DNA of 64,000 bases from Mimachlamys varia (GCA_947623455.1 OX392535.1:34682688-34746687); one strand, 5' to 3'. Numbered from the stretch's first letter, positions 49,925 to 63,395 are shown. The notes: generated from the letters alone by a model not told the origin. Made by a program: numbers and translations.

Positions 49925-50305
49925 AATCACTAAAACCAGAAGGGAGAGAACCATTATAACCACCAATACCAAAAGGGAAAGAACCATTACAACTACCAAT
50001 AACAAAAAGGGAGAGAACCATTTGAACGACAAATACCAAAAGGGAGATAACAACCAATACCAAAAGGGAGTGAACCATTATTACGACCAATACCAAAAGT
50101 GAGAGCCATTATAACGACCAATACCAAAAGGTAAAGAATCATTATAACAACCAATACCAAAAGGGAGAGAACCATTATAACAACCAACACCAAAAGTAAG
50201 AGAACCATTATAATGACAAATACCAAAAGGGAGATAATCATTTTAACAACCAAATACCAAAATGTAAAGATCTTGTTATAACTTCCAATACCAAAAGGGA
50301 GAGAA
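49925..50305. repeat. 33-bp tandem repeat, about 11 copies
   Basis: The unit contains 'aataccaaaagggagagaac' followed by 'cattataac', with substitutions and some truncated units. Because 33 is a multiple of three, the minus strand gives a repetitive hydrophobic frame that should not be read as a membrane protein. Confidence 0.9.
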
Positions 50306-50594
50306 TTAACTATCCGATGTATGCTTCGAAGTAAAATATCAATTGTGCAAGTAACAGTTTAATTCTATTCATGATCAGGAATGTTGCTACATTTCGCCCT
50401 CCCAGGATACAAGTTTTATGAATGCAAGTGAAATACTTTCTAAATTATGGTCCAGCTAAATATTTGGTTGTCAATGATCGGAAAAAAGGTTACAACATAT
50501 TGTATACTAAATCACAAAGAAAGAAACATTGAAAACAAACCAAATTTCTCAAAATGGAAGTCTAAAATCCTTCAAGGAGTTTCAACAACTGAAA

Positions 50595-50732
50595 AATAAC
50601 ACTAGCAAATAGTAAATAAAGAGAAAGAAAACATTCATCTTGATATAATAACAAGACAATAAAAATAACACTAGCAAATAGTAAATAAAGAGAAAGAAAA
50701 CACCGATCTTGATAAAATATCAAGAAAATAAA
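50595..50732. repeat. Two copies of a 69-bp unit
   Basis: 'aataacactagcaaatagta' starts at 50595 and again at 50664, with the following 'aataaagagaaagaaaaca' shared. Confidence 0.85.
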
Positions 50733-51118
50733 AATGACCCATGTATGCGAGTGTGTGAAGGGGGGGGGGGGGGATGGAGGGCGTCTCTTCACATGGACAT
50801 AAACTCCATAAAACTAAAGTTTTACACAAGTAATTGCCTAAAACTGGCTAAGCAGAGCAAGGTTGAGGCAATTGTAATGTGTAATTTGTAACAGATTGCA
50901 ATTACAAAATACCAATGTAATTGAGTGTAATTTGTAATTGAAGAAAAATTCAATTACATGTAATTGTAATTTATTGCATTAGAAATAAGTGTAATTGTAA
51001 TTAAAAATCTTAATACTTTTACTTTACCATAAAAGATATTAACTTGTTTTTTTATTATTACTAAAAGATAATATGGATTTTTAGAACCTGTCCACAAAGT
51101 GATATTCATGTATATATT

Positions 51119-51421
51119 AAAGGCCCAATATACGCAACTTCAGGGAAATTTGTGATTCTGAAAATCCAGTTGATAACCATGCAAAAATAAGCCTAAAACA
51201 AATTGAAAATAATTCAGGTGGGGCCCACTTCAACAACAAACCGAAGGTAGAAGACGGTTCGAAATGGACGCGCGTTTACAAATAGCGTGTTTCAACTGCT
51301 GCTGTACCGGTAAACGCGAAAGAATTCATCTAGAATATTGTCGATATCAGTTAATCTTAATTAAATCTATAAATATAAGTTATTTAGGCTTGATTCTCGC
51401 TTCAAGTTTTGCCGAAAGTTG
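51119..51421. repeat. Truncated second copy of the 23307 MITE
   Basis: Starts 'aaaggcccaatatacgcaac' and matches the 23307-23695 element through 'ttcaagttttgccgaaagtt'. It then breaks into a short array of 'gtacaacactcccc' (about 51421-51490) instead of the right terminus. Confidence 0.85.
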
Positions 51422-52340
51422 TACAACACTCCCATGTACAACACTCCCCGTACAACACTCCCCATGTACAACACTCCCCATTTACAACATTATGATGAAT
51501 ATCGACTACTAAAAGTAATATGAAATACAGTATTAACTTATTCAAATCTTATTTTGTATTTTGAAATTTTTATTGAAACATGTATTAGATTAAAACGAAA
51601 TAGATGTTAAATGGTTTCTAGATAAATATTTTAAACAGGACCAAATGTACGATTTATGACAATGATAAAATGCCAAAAGTAATTTTGTAATTTGATAACG
51701 TTATGTAAAACTTGTAATTGCAATTTAATTGAGCAAAACATTAGATATTTGAATTCAATTGATTATAATACCCAGTGTTTTTGCTATCTAGATTTTACAG
51801 CAGCCTGTGCCTTATTGAATTGGGAAAATAAAGTAGGATTCAGATAAATTGGGAAAATATTTGAATTTTGCTTCATTTTGGGAAAATAGCACAAATTTTG
51901 CCTGGGGAAACCGCCTTATATCGGCTGTAAAAAGGGGCAAACAAAATAACTGATATTACCATGTAATTGTTCCCATCCATGAAACAAAGGCATGAAATTA
52001 AGTTCAATACTAAGCTGTATACACCACAACCCATAGGGGGAATAATCACTCAACTTTAATCCGAGGATGCATCAGCACAAAGGATAACAAATGGTACAGG
52101 TTTTACAATTTAAATCAAAATGGTTACTCCAGTGTCTAAGAGACTGCTATTGTGTTAACATTTCAGGGTAACTGAGGGATATTTTAAAATATCCATTTGA
52201 CCCATTATTAGCAATGCTCATGTTAAGGGGAGATAATCCCAATTTTGATTTCCTATTGGACAAGAAATGCATCTCTTTAAAAACCCTTCTTGGCATCGAA
52301 AAGATCAACTCTGAAGTATAGGATCGTAATTAAAGGATAT

Positions 52341-52610
52341 AAACTGAACTGTTCAAGGTAAACTGAACTGTTCAAGGTAAACTGAACTGTTCAAGGTAAA
52401 CTGAACTGTTCAAGGTAAACTGAACTGTTCAAGGTAAACTGAACTGTTCAAGGTAAACTGAACTGTTCAAGGTAAACTGAACTGTTCAAGGTAAACCGAA
52501 CTGTTCAAGATAAACCGAACTGTTTCAACGTAAACCGAACTATTCAAGGTAAACTGAACTGTTCAAGGTAAACTGAACTGTTTCACGTAAACCGAACTGT
52601 TCAAGGTAAA
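52341..52610. repeat. 19-bp tandem repeat, about 14 copies
   Basis: The unit is 'aaactgaactgttcaaggt'. The first seven or eight copies are identical; the last ones carry 'accgaactgttt' variants. Confidence 0.95.
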
Positions 52611-53188
52611 AGTCAAAAATATAACAAAGACAAGATTACAAGTAGCATTTTAGAGTAAAGATTTAAATGACAAATTAGGAAAACTAATTCTGATGCCATT
52701 ATGAAAAAGGCAGAATGTTATTTTTATAAAACAGGACAACTATGGTTTTTTTTTGGGGGGGGGGGGGGGGGGGGGTATTGATGGGCTCAGACAAGATTTT
52801 GATCTTAGGAAAACAAATCTATCGCATACCAGGGACAAAATATCTTAAAAGGAATAACAATGGCCTGTTGGCCCATGTAGCCCTATAGCCAAGAGGCATT
52901 TAATATTATCTTAGATAATTATGTATAAGAGAACTGGATAGCAGTTATCTATGTTTTGGGGCAATAATGTTATTCATGACATCTACTATCGAACATGTCA
53001 AGTTACGGCGAGGTGCCAAAAGTATTACCACCCAATATTTTAAGTATAATTCATGCATAAACCAATTCATTTTTCATTATCAAGTTTACTTTATTTGTGT
53101 ATATTTTCACGAGATATAATCCAAGAACAACTCACTTTTGCTGGCGCATATATTAACATCAGGGCATTTTAACACTAGTATTTCAACC

Positions 53189-53219
<31 letters not shown>

Positions 53220-53940
53220 AACGATGCCAAACTATTCAACTGCAATTATTGAAGATTTGGAAAATTGCACGAAATAGATTATAACGCGACTGATTACTAG
53301 TTTTGAAAGCACTGCACATATCTTTAGCAACAATAATATTGACCACTGAACACATATTGGTGTTCATGCATGTATAACCACCAATAGCATATACCGCCTT
53401 AGCTACTAGGGGCGCCCGTGAACATTCATTTGCTCAAAGTCAAAACTACAAAACCGAAACCGTTCATGTCCAAATCTACAAAATCAATCTCCGTAAATGA
53501 AAGTGTTTCACGTAGAAACAATTCAAAATTGTACAAGGCGAACTTACGACGAACAATTACATAGTAACTATCGAACAAATTTAAATATGGCGCCACGAAG
53601 ACATCCCTACCCATGGCCACGTGGTCGATTGCAGAATTTCAGAAATTTACAGTAGGAGTCCATTTCAGTGCGGTTTTGTCAAATTCAGCAAGAATATTTG
53701 CATTTCAAATCTAATCACTGTACGTTTCCGTTTTACATTTATGCGTTTAGCTTTACACAAAAAAAAATAACGCAACTTTTCCCATTTTTAAATTCATATC
53801 GAAACCAAAAGAAATAAGCAAGTTGAAATAAAACTTACATCGTTGCATAGAACAATTTTACAACACTTAATTATAAAGCATTTGGGAAAGAGTGAATTAT
53901 TTTACAACAATGGAGGTCAAATAGAGTGTTTATCAAGACC

Positions 53941-54033
53941 ATAGCGACCCGAGAATTTGTTACAGCTAAACTAATTTTACACTTTTGGGGCGGGTTAGGT
54001 CAATTTTCGATAAAAATGCCGTTTCAAAATCCC
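53941..54033. repeat. Half copy of the CACAGGGACCTGAG MITE
   Basis: Contains 'gagaatttgttacagctaaa' and 'caattttcgataaaaatgcc', matching the family at 9731 and 56312. Confidence 0.65.
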
Positions 54034-54037
54034 TATA

Positions 54038-54319
54038 CTAAATACACAAGGCTATGAAATAAACATATTTAAACATAAAAGTACTAAAAAAAAAGAAAAT
54101 CTGACCTTGTGGGCAGCATACCGAGCCGCGCTTGGAGACCACTGGTGACACTGGACGACCGCACTGGCTAGTAGCGACCGGTGGACTGGTGACAAACAGC
54201 TCACGCGCGCTCTCTTCTACCCTTCGACGCACGAGCTTTCCGTTGGTGCAATCTGATTGGCTGTTGCAAAATACGTCGCTCAGGTATCCAAAGTGCATGC
54301 AAATTGCGACAATTCTCAT
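54038..54319 (-). CDS. Weak candidate: cysteine-containing frame of unknown function
   Basis: The frame MRIVAICMHFGYLSDVFC to GSVCCPQGQ ends near a donor-like CAAG|GTCAGA. The stretch is GC-richer than its flanks and includes a reverse CCAAT motif (CAGCCAATCAGAT). It could be a 5' exon or promoter-proximal sequence. No family is recognised. Confidence 0.15.
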   Translation of the reverse strand: MRIVAICMHFGYLSDVFCNSQSDCTNGKLVRRRVEESARELFVTSPPVATSQCGRPVSPVVSKRGSVCCPQGQIFFFFSTFMFKYVYFIALCI

Positions 54320-55735
54320 GAACTTGACTTACTGTGAGTGGTGACCGAGTTAATGAACATTCTATTTTCAGGACAGAGGTCATGAAGTACATTTACAAGT
54401 TAAGACGGAAATATTTATTTCTAATGAAAGTACAATTCTAGGATGATTATAATTATTGTTGAAATACATTCATCATAAACTGAAATTTATACGATAAATA
54501 GTTAGAATATATACATATCTTGTGAGAAATATCATTTTACAGTGTATATAAAAAAATCCCGAGAAACATGTACTTTTGCCGACAGTATATGTTATAAAAA
54601 TATTTATATACGACATTTTATTTACTGTCCTATTTAGCAAATATAAGCTTCTTTAAAGCCCTTTACAGTACATAGATGCATTTTTTTGTACAATCAACAC
54701 ATGGTGTAACAATTATGCAAAATCGTAGGAGCTGCCATCACGTAATATATCGCATTATAATAGGGTTCATTTATTACATTTTTGTGTAATATGGATGGTT
54801 AGTATGCTATGAACTGTTTTTTTTTTCATAAATAGTTTTGTCAAATGATGCAGAGGTGGTGGTGGTGGGGGGGGGGGGGGGGTCCAGGGGATGCAGGGGA
54901 TGTGTGTATTAAGCTGTTTTTTATTGCTGAATACTAACAGTACCTCGAATCTGGGTTTGTATATTGCTCAAATGCACTCAATAATATATTTGATATCAAT
55001 TATACTTCATTCGGTATTCAGCATTAGTTCATAACATCACATACTACAGTACGAATATTAAATTTAAATGTATTTCCCGGGTTTTTTTCAGACATTTTAA
55101 TTGTAAATTTACAGTTTTCACAACTTCGCATCAAATGTTCGTATCGTGCCGTCGGTTTAGTAGACACACTATGTAATTATATGGCAAACAACAGAACAAT
55201 ACTAACAAATTACCTGAATACTTTTTACTAGAGGATCACATGTACTCTGTAACAAGCGTATCCAAAGTTATCCAACTTATTTTAATCACTCTTGATTAAT
55301 AAAAGTTGGATAACGTGTTTCATAATTGTTTCAAAAATAAATAAAGTTTATATTATATATATAAAAAAACGTATTGATCACTATTATATAGTTTCATGTT
55401 TTTCTTCTTGCTCCCAGCATAGAAGATTTACAAAAAAAAAACATATCTAAATCGTCGGGTTTTCCCTCGTGGAATGGTGTTGTATAAAAACAGTAACTTT
55501 AATGGAGTAACTGGTATAATAATTAAAAGTATATATATACACATTATACCTATCCTCGATATTTACGAACACAGGGACTTGAAAATACATATGTATGTAC
55601 GGATATTTGATGATATCATGTTGTTGCCTGTATATGAAAATGTGTATTCTTTATGTTTATTTTGCAACCAATGATGTGGCTACATGGATATGTGTACATG
55701 TCAATTTCCACTTTGTACATAATTGATTTGATACA

Positions 55736-55950
55736 CGTGTGTGTGTGTGTGTGCATTGCTACAAGTATGTGAGGGTGGGTGTGTACCTGATTGAATTGCT
55801 ACATGTGTGTGAGGGTGGGTGTGTACCTGATTGAATTGCTATATTATGTGTGTTTGAGGGTGGGTATGTACCTGATTGAATTGCTACATGTGTGTGTGAG
55901 GGTGGGTGTATACCTGATTGAATTGCTACATGTGTGTGTGTGGGGGGGGG
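55736..55950. repeat. 40-bp tandem repeat, about 5 copies
   Basis: The unit contains 'gtacctgattgaattgctac' followed by 'atgtgtgtgagggtgggtgt', ending in a poly-G run. The threonine/histidine-rich frame on the minus strand is a by-product. Confidence 0.85.
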
Positions 55951-56311
55951 GGGGGTCCCTCCCTCTGTCGTTAGGAAGTTATGATATATGTGTGTGCGTG
56001 TGTGTAAATATAACAATATTGTTTATAATGTAATTATGTTCATGCTTATGTTTTATAGCTCTTCCTGATAGGAGGAAATAATGACATAATAACAATACTG
56101 GTTAATTTCCCTCCTTGAGTAACTGATATATTTAGTAATAACATTATTAAAACTATATATTATACACACATTTTAGCTATCCTCGATATTTGCTAACACA
56201 GGGACTTAAGAATTTGTTACGGCTATATTTGGACCTAAACTAAGTTGTATTAGAGTTTAAAATACATGACAATGATTTTTTTTTCTATTTTTTTTTTCTA
56301 TCCACCGTAAC

Positions 56312-56661
56312 CACAGAGACATGAGAATTTGTTACAACTAGTTTAAGACCTAAACTAGGGCATTTAGAGTAATTTTACACTTTTCATGGGGAGGGGAGGG
56401 GGGAGGGGGTTAGATCAATTTCCGATAAGCAGCATGCCCCCTGATAGTCCGAAGGGTTTTAACGACAGGCGGGTGCGCACCCACCTGTCGTCAAAATATT
56501 TAGCGGGTCAGAGAGTCAGAACCCTTCGGATTAGCCCCTTCAATGGCCATAAAGGCCTCTTTTTTATCGAAATTGATCTAAACCACCCAAAAGTGTAAAA
56601 TTACTCGAAACACCCTAGTTCAGGTCCAAAACTAGCTGTAACAAATTCTTTGGTCCCTGTG
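56312..56661. repeat. Full-length CACAGGGACCTGAG MITE with nested insert
   Basis: The left end is 'cacagagacatgagaatttg' and the right end is 'aattctttggtccctgtg', inverted. The centre is interrupted by an about 87-bp palindrome at about 56447-56533 bounded by 'agtccgaagggtt' and 'aacccttcggatt', holding 'gacaggcgggtgcg' against 'cacccacctgtcgtc'. Another fragment of the family sits just to the left at about 56198-56275. Confidence 0.8.
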
Positions 56662-56931
56662 ACCGTATCCCCACCCTATCACACTTACACACACGAAAAC
56701 ACCGTACTTAGGGCCCAGGGATCGATCTAACGAATTTCCAGGCCCCTGTGTTCTCTTTAGAGGGGTAAAGGAGTCACCCAAGCACCTGTGTTTGGCGTTT
56801 TATTCAAGTTATATAATTCACGGAAGTTCAGCAAAAAGCCAATATGCATTTTCCATATTTGGCGAAATAGCTTAGTTTACAGTTTGGTTCCAGTTTTTTT
56901 TGTTATAAGCTATAAGTTATAAGTCAGGCGC

Positions 56932-56935
<4 letters not shown>

Positions 56936-57000
<65 letters not shown>

Positions 57001-57016
57001 CGACGACGACGACGAC

Positions 57017-57048
<32 letters not shown>

Positions 57049-57052
57049 CGAG
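56936..57052. repeat. GAT/GAC microsatellite
   Basis: An uninterrupted trinucleotide run of GAT with a central stretch of GAC, about 39 units. Confidence 0.97.
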
Positions 57053-57139
57053 TGTAATAATATAAATTAAAGACTTAAAGGAAAATAAAAGGTAGGTGCG
57101 TATCTATATATAATACTCTTGTACGCTTATACATGTACC

Positions 57140-57760
57140 AAATAACAACAAGAGGCCCACGGGCCTTTACGGTCACCTGAGTTTTGTTGTATGCACCAAT
57201 AACTTCATATCTGGGTTTGGAGAAGAAGATTGTTGAAACTGTAGCCAATTTGACCCTTTTGAGCCCCTCCCCGTTGCCTCGGGAGTGGGCCAGAGTCAAA
57301 ATTCTTACAACGTCAAACTGCTGTCGCATGGTTATTATTCTAACCAAGTTTCAATTATCTCTAACTGAAAATGAACAAATTATACCCAAAAGTGTCATTT
57401 TAAACTTCACCCCCTCCCCAGGGGAGACCTGACGTCTTGGGGCCTGAAATTCACACCTTTGATAAAACACCTTAAGACCTTCCATTGGTGAGTAGTAGTT
57501 GATTCCAGGTTATCTGGGTCTGGAGAAGAAGATTGTTGAAATTTTAGCCAATTTGAGCTCCTTCCCACTGCCCCGGGGGTGGGCCAGAGTCAACATTTCT
57601 CCAACATCAAACCGTTATCTCCTGGTTATTATTCCAACCAAGTTCCAAGTGAAATTGAACAAATTATACCTAAAAGTGTCATTTTCCTATATAAACTATA
57701 GTATTAAATTATTTTGACCCCTTTTGAGACCCTCCCTCGGGCCCTTAGGGAGTTAACACA
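57140..57760. repeat. Tandem pair of dispersed repeat units
   Basis: Two degenerate units each contain 'ctgggt', 'ggagaagaagattgttgaaa', 'agccaatttga', 'gggccagagtcaa' and 'attctaaccaagttt'. Related to the intron 1 repeats at 40430-40960. The opening phrase 'gaggcccacgggcctttacg' is a common bivalve repeat start. Confidence 0.65.
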
Positions 57761-58392
57761 ATATAATTCACACTGGATTCGCCACTAGTTCGATCAAAGA
57801 AAGAGTAAGCTACGAATTTAAAAATGTTAACAATATTCTAAACTTAGTTTTTATAAGGACGAAAAACTGCTGAAGAAGACAGTTTACTTTTTGATTTTTT
57901 TTTTTGTGCAGCAGTATATATAATTATATACAAATAGTAAAAGAATGTGCTGAACCCTATTTTCCCTTTGAGGTGCCAAAAGCAGCTTAATCGAACCTTA
58001 TTAAGATTTTAGCAAACTTTAGGTAAGGGTTTTTACAAATGTAGCACCATGCCCTAGATATGGTAATCGTAACGAAATATCTCGTTTACGGAAAGTGCCG
58101 ACGATTTCCGATTTACCAAATAACTATAAATAACATGCGCGACTTAGTGATCTCCTTATTACGAGTTGCATTAGATCGTTATGACGATGTAAGTGATGTT
58201 GTTACGATTTTTTTCTCGTCACGAATTATACTATTTTGTTCTTGCGAGTTCAAAAGCTATAGCTACCTCAAGTTACTTACATCAGACGTTAATTTATACA
58301 CCTTCAAAATTAAATAACGCAATTGGTTTATTTGGCGTCTTATTCGATATCTAGGTGGGGGTCGGTTTTTTGACATGGAAAGCTTTCCACCC

Positions 58393-58530
58393 TTTAGCTT
58401 TTATGACCATTGAGGGGGCAATTTTATCGAAAATTGATCTAAACCCCCAAAAAGTGTAAAATTACTCTAAACACCCTAGTTTAGGTCCAAAACTATCTGT
58501 AACAAATTCTCAGGTCCGGGCTCCCTGTGA
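58393..58530. repeat. Right half of the CACAGGGACCTGAG MITE
   Basis: 'gaccattgagggggcaattt' to 'aacaaattctcaggtccggg' and 'ctccctgtga'. A much more degenerate copy follows at about 58891-59073. Confidence 0.7.
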
Positions 58531-59689
58531 TAAAAATAAGAAAAAGAGTAGTTGTTAATAATCTTAAACTTAAATTAGTAAAATTTTAAATTATGATTGT
58601 GTCGTCTAGTTTTTAACTTTCATAATAAAGTTTCCAGTATGATGTACCTTTTCTTAGACCAGTTATGATTCGCATACATGTACATTTAGCTCCTATCTGA
58701 ACAGATTCAAGAGGTCGGATTCAAATTTTGTACAATTATCCCATACAATATCGGGGTACTCTAAAACAAGTCAAATATATGAAATGTATAATATCTTGAG
58801 AGTATTTCTATCAACTTTATATTTGAGAAGTAATGAATATATCATTGCATTCATTTCAAAGATACATACAAGTGAAAAGTTTTAAGTTGAGGGACCTGAT
58901 AATTTGTTATCAGCTATATAGCTTTATTTGAGTCTAAGAGTGGGTGCTAAGAAAAAAATACATACATGTATTATAGGTGTATATCAATGTTACCGAAAGT
59001 TGATATATAAACCTCTAAAAACGTGTAAAATACGCCTTATTGCTTATACAACAAATTCTTAAGTCGCGGTGATTTTGCTATTTCGCAAAGTTCACTTGCA
59101 AACTGGTTTATATATATATATATATATACTTCCGAACTAAAGTCGGAAAAGTGTCTAATTATAATCCGTCACACAAACAGCTCGCACCGGATATGCTATG
59201 ACATCATGCACGTGCAGGAGAAAAGTTGTTGATCACATCTAGACGTGACGGGAGGGTCTGTCAGGTACGGTGGAGGAGAGGATTGCGCTGGAGATCTGTT
59301 TTTAGTCAGGGAACAGGACACCAGGGGTAGTAATTTGAAGGTAGTGTGTCGTAACAGTGCGTTTACAAGATCAGAATAATATATAACCATGTAAATTATC
59401 TATTGGGTTCGTTTGTAGCAAACATTGATCAAGAAATGACCACGGATTTCTCAAGTTTCGGCGGAGTCTAGTGAAATCGGCCTATGAATGATATTACACA
59501 TGTTTGTAATAATTAAAGGAGACGAAAAACTAAAACTGTACCAGAAGGTAATAGATCTTTTTGCCAAGTTTTCCTGTCGAAAATGATTGGTATATATTTG
59601 GGTGCGATAGATATATGGATAGATATATAGAGTATTTGTTCAAATGAAAATAACTAGAAGAAAATCTATTAACATCTGCCCATGTCGGC

Positions 59690-62600
59690 TATACCTACCT
59701 CCTCCACAAGTACCTACCTCCTCCCGAAGTACCTACCTCCTCCCAAAGTACTTACCTCCTCCCAAAGTACCTAACTCCTCCCCAAGTACCTACCTCCTCC
59801 TCCCCAAGTACCCACCTGCTCTCCAAGTACCTACCTCCTCCACAAGTACCTACCGCCTCCCCAAGTACCTACTTCCTCCCCATGTACCTACCTCCAACCC
59901 AAGTACTTTCCTCCTCAACAAGTAGCCACCTCCTCCCCAAGTACCTACCACCTCCCCAAGTACCTACCTCCTCCTCAAGTACCTACTTCCTCCCTAAGTA
60001 CCTACCTCCTCCCCAAGTACCTACCTCCTCCCCAAGTACCTACCTCCTCCCCAAGTACCTACCTCCTCCTCAAGTAACTACCTCCTCCCAAATTACCCAC
60101 CTCCTCCACAAGTACCTACCTCCTCCTTAAGTACCCATCTCCTCCTCAAGTGTCTACCTCCTCCCCAAGTACCAACCTCCTCCACAGGTACCTACCTCCT
60201 CCACAAGTACCTACCTCCTCCTTAAGTACCTACATCCTCCACAAGTACCTACCTCCTCCTCAAGTACCTACCTCCTCTCAAATTACCCACCTCCTCCCCA
60301 AGTACCTACCTCCTCCCTAAGTACCTACCTCCTCCACAAGTACCTACCTCCTCCACAAGTAACAACCTCCTCCACAAGTACCTACCTCCTCCACAAGTAC
60401 CTACCCCCTCCTTAAGTACCTACATTCTCCACAAGTACCTACCTCCTCCCCAAGTACCTACCCCCTCTAAAAGGCCCTGTCATCTCCCCTAGTACCTACC
60501 TCTTCCCCAAGTTCCTACCTTTTCCCCAAGTACCTACCTGTTCCTCAAGTACCTACCTCTTCCTCCAGTACCTATCTCCTCCCCAAGTACCTACCTCCTC
60601 CCCTACCTCCTCCACAAATACCTACTTCCTCCCCAAGTACCTACCTCCTCAACAGGTACCTACCTCCTCCACAAGTACCTACCTCCTTCTCAAGTACCTA
60701 CCTCCTCCTTAAGTACCTACCTCCTCCCCAACTACCTATCTCCTCCCCAAGTAAATACCTCCTCCCCAAGTACCTACCCCCTCTTCAAGTACCTACCTCC
60801 TCCCCAAGTACCTACCTCTTCCCCAATTACCTACCTCTTCCTTAAGTACCTACCTCTTCCTCAAGTACCTATCTCCTCCCCAAGTACCTACCTCCTCCAC
60901 AGATACCTACCTCCTCCCCAAGTACCTACCTCTTCCCAAAGTAACTTGCTCTTCCCTAAGTACCTACCTCCTCCACAAGTACCTACCTCCTCCCCAAGTA
61001 CCTACCTCCTCCCCAAGTACCTACCTCCTCCACAAGTACCTACCTCGTCCACAAGTAACAACCTCCTCCACAAGTACCTACCTCCTCCACAAGTACCTAC
61101 CCCCTCCTTAAGTACCAACATCCTCCACAAGTACCTACCTCCTCCTCAAGTACCTACCTCCTCCCAAATTACCCACCTCCTCCACAAGTACCTACCTCCT
61201 CCACAGGTACCTACCTCCTCCACAAGTACCTGTCTCCTCCTCAAGTACCTACCTCCTCCCCAAGTACCTACCTCCTCTAAAAGGCCCTGTCATCTCCCCT
61301 AGTACCTACCTCTTCCCCAAGTTCCTACCTCTTCCCCAAGTACCTACCTCTTCCTCAAGTACCTACCTCCTCCCCAAGTACCTACCTCCTCCCCTACCTC
61401 CTCCACAAATACCTACTTCCTCCCCATGTACCTACCTCCTCAACAGGTACCTACCTCCTCCACAAGTACCTACCTCCTCTCAAGTACCTACCTCCTCCTT
61501 AAGTACCTACCTCCTCCCCAAGTACCTACCTCCTCCCCAAGTACCTACCCCCTCTAAAAGGCCCTGTCATCTCCCCTAGTACCTACCTCTTCCCCAAGTT
61601 ACTACCTCTTCCTCAAGTACCTACCTCTTCCTCAAGTACCTACCTCTTCCTCAAGTACCTACCTCCTCCCCTACCTCCTCCACAAATACCTACTTCCTCC
61701 CCATGTACCTACCTCCTCAACAGGTACCTACCTCCTCCACAAGTACCTACCTCCTTCTCAAGTACCTACCTCCTCCTTAAGTACCTACCTCCTCCACAAG
61801 CACCTACCTCCTCCACAAGAACCTACCTCCTCCCTAAGTACCTACCTCCTCCCCAACTACCTATCTCCTCCCCAAGTAAATACCTCCTCCCTAAGTACCT
61901 ACCTCCTCCCCAAGTACCTACCTCCTCCCCAAGTACTACCTCCTCCCCAAGTACCTACCTCCTCCACAGATACCTACCTCCTCCCCAAGTACCTACCTCT
62001 TCCCAAAGTAACTTGCTCTTCCCTAAGTACCTACCTCCTCCCCAAGTACCTACCTCCTCAACAAGTACCTACCTCCTCCCCAAGTACCTACCTCCTCCCC
62101 AAGTACCTACCTCCTCCCTAAGTACCTACCTCCTCCACAAGTACCTACCTCGTCCACAAGTAACAACCTCCTCCACAAGTACCTACCTCCTCAAGTACCT
62201 ACCTCCTCCTTAAGTACCTACATCCTCCACAAGTACCTACCTCCTCCTCAAGTACCTACCTCCTCCCAAATTACCCACCTCCTCCACAAGTACCTACCTC
62301 CTCCTCAAGTACCTACCTCCTCCCAAAGTACCGACCTCCTCCACAAGTACCTACCTCCTCAAGTACCTACCTCCTCCTTAAGTACCTACCTCCTCCCAAA
62401 GTACCTACCTCCTCCAAAAGAACCTACCTCCTCCACAAGAACCTACCTCCTCCCAAAGTACCTATCTCCTCCCCAAGTACCTATCTCTTCCCCAAGTAAC
62501 TACCTCCTCCCCAAGTACCTACCTCCTCCCCAAGTACCTACCTTCTCCCCAAGTACCTACCTCCACAAGTACCTACCTCCTCCACAAGTAACAACCTCCT

Positions 62601-63155
62601 CCACAAGTACCTACCCCCTCCACAAGTACCTACCCCCTCCACAAGTACCTACCTCCTCCACAAGTACCTACCCCCTCCACAAGTACCTACCTCCTCCACA
62701 AGTACCTACCTCCTCCCCAAGTACCTACCTCCTCCCCAAGTACCTATCTCCTCCACAAGTACCTACCTCCTCCCCAAGTACCTACCTCCTCCCCAAGTAC
62801 CTACCCCCTCCACAAGTACCTACCCCCTCCACAAGTAACAACCTCCTCCCCAAGTACCTACCTCCTCCACAAGTAACAACCTCCTCCACAAGTACCTACC
62901 CCCTCCACAAGTACCTACCTCCTCCCCAAGTACCTACCTCCTCCCCAAGTACCTACCTCCTCCCCAAGTACCTACCTCCTCCACAAGTACCTACCTCCTC
63001 CACAAGTACCTACCTCCTCCACAAGTACCTATCCCCTCCACAAGTACCTACCTCCTCCCCAAGTACTTACCTCCTCCCCAAGTACCTACCTCCTCCCCAA
63101 GTACCTACCTCCTCCACAAGTACCTACCTCCTCCCCAAGTATCCACCTCCTCCCC
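59690..63155. repeat. 3.4-kb array of a 19-bp CT-rich unit, about 180 copies
   Basis: The unit is 'ctacctcctccacaagtac', alternating with 'ccccaag', 'ctcaag' and similar variants. A marker block 'aaaaggccctgtcatctccc' occurs at 60469, 61279 and 61556, showing that larger segments were duplicated within the array. Frames reading YLPPPQVPTSS across it arise because the 19-bp unit cycles through all three frames; they are not genes. Confidence 0.98.
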
Positions 63156-63167
63156 AAGTTTCATAGT

Positions 63168-63395
63168 TGTAATTGCCAAATATAGGCATTATGTAGAAAT
63201 GCATTTTTGTCGTAAACAGTTGTTTGTCAAGCGATCTTCTCCAACAATTATTGCCCTTTGGGACTTGATATCTGATGCAATTTCGGATATTATGTAGAAA
63301 GTGTCGAAACTATTTTTGTGTTCCCATACCATTATACTTCTGAAAGGGTACGGCGGGCGTATCATGCCTCCGCTTGTGGTGCTCTTGTTTTTCTT
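63168..63395. repeat. Inverted copy of the dispersed repeat at 47860
   Basis: 'tgatgcaatttcggatatta', 'attgccctttgggacttga' and 'ttatacttctgaaagggtac' are reverse complements of segments of the 47860-48530 repeat. Confidence 0.7.

Noticed and set aside
49872..50253. Minus-strand hydrophobic repeat frames that mimic membrane proteins
   Set aside because: Explained entirely by the 33-bp tandem repeat.
53426..53620. 64-codon minus frame beginning MAMGRDVFVAPYLNLF
   Set aside because: No recognised domain and no joinable exon. The start context is decent, but the evidence is too thin to call a gene.
55759..56016. Minus frame rich in HTHVAIQSGTHPPS
   Set aside because: Product of the 40-bp tandem repeat at 55736-55950.
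59644..62213. Plus-strand frames reading YLPPPQVPTSS repeats
   Set aside because: A 19-bp unit shifts frame every copy and happens to lack stops. The DNA is a simple tandem array without conserved start or splice signals.
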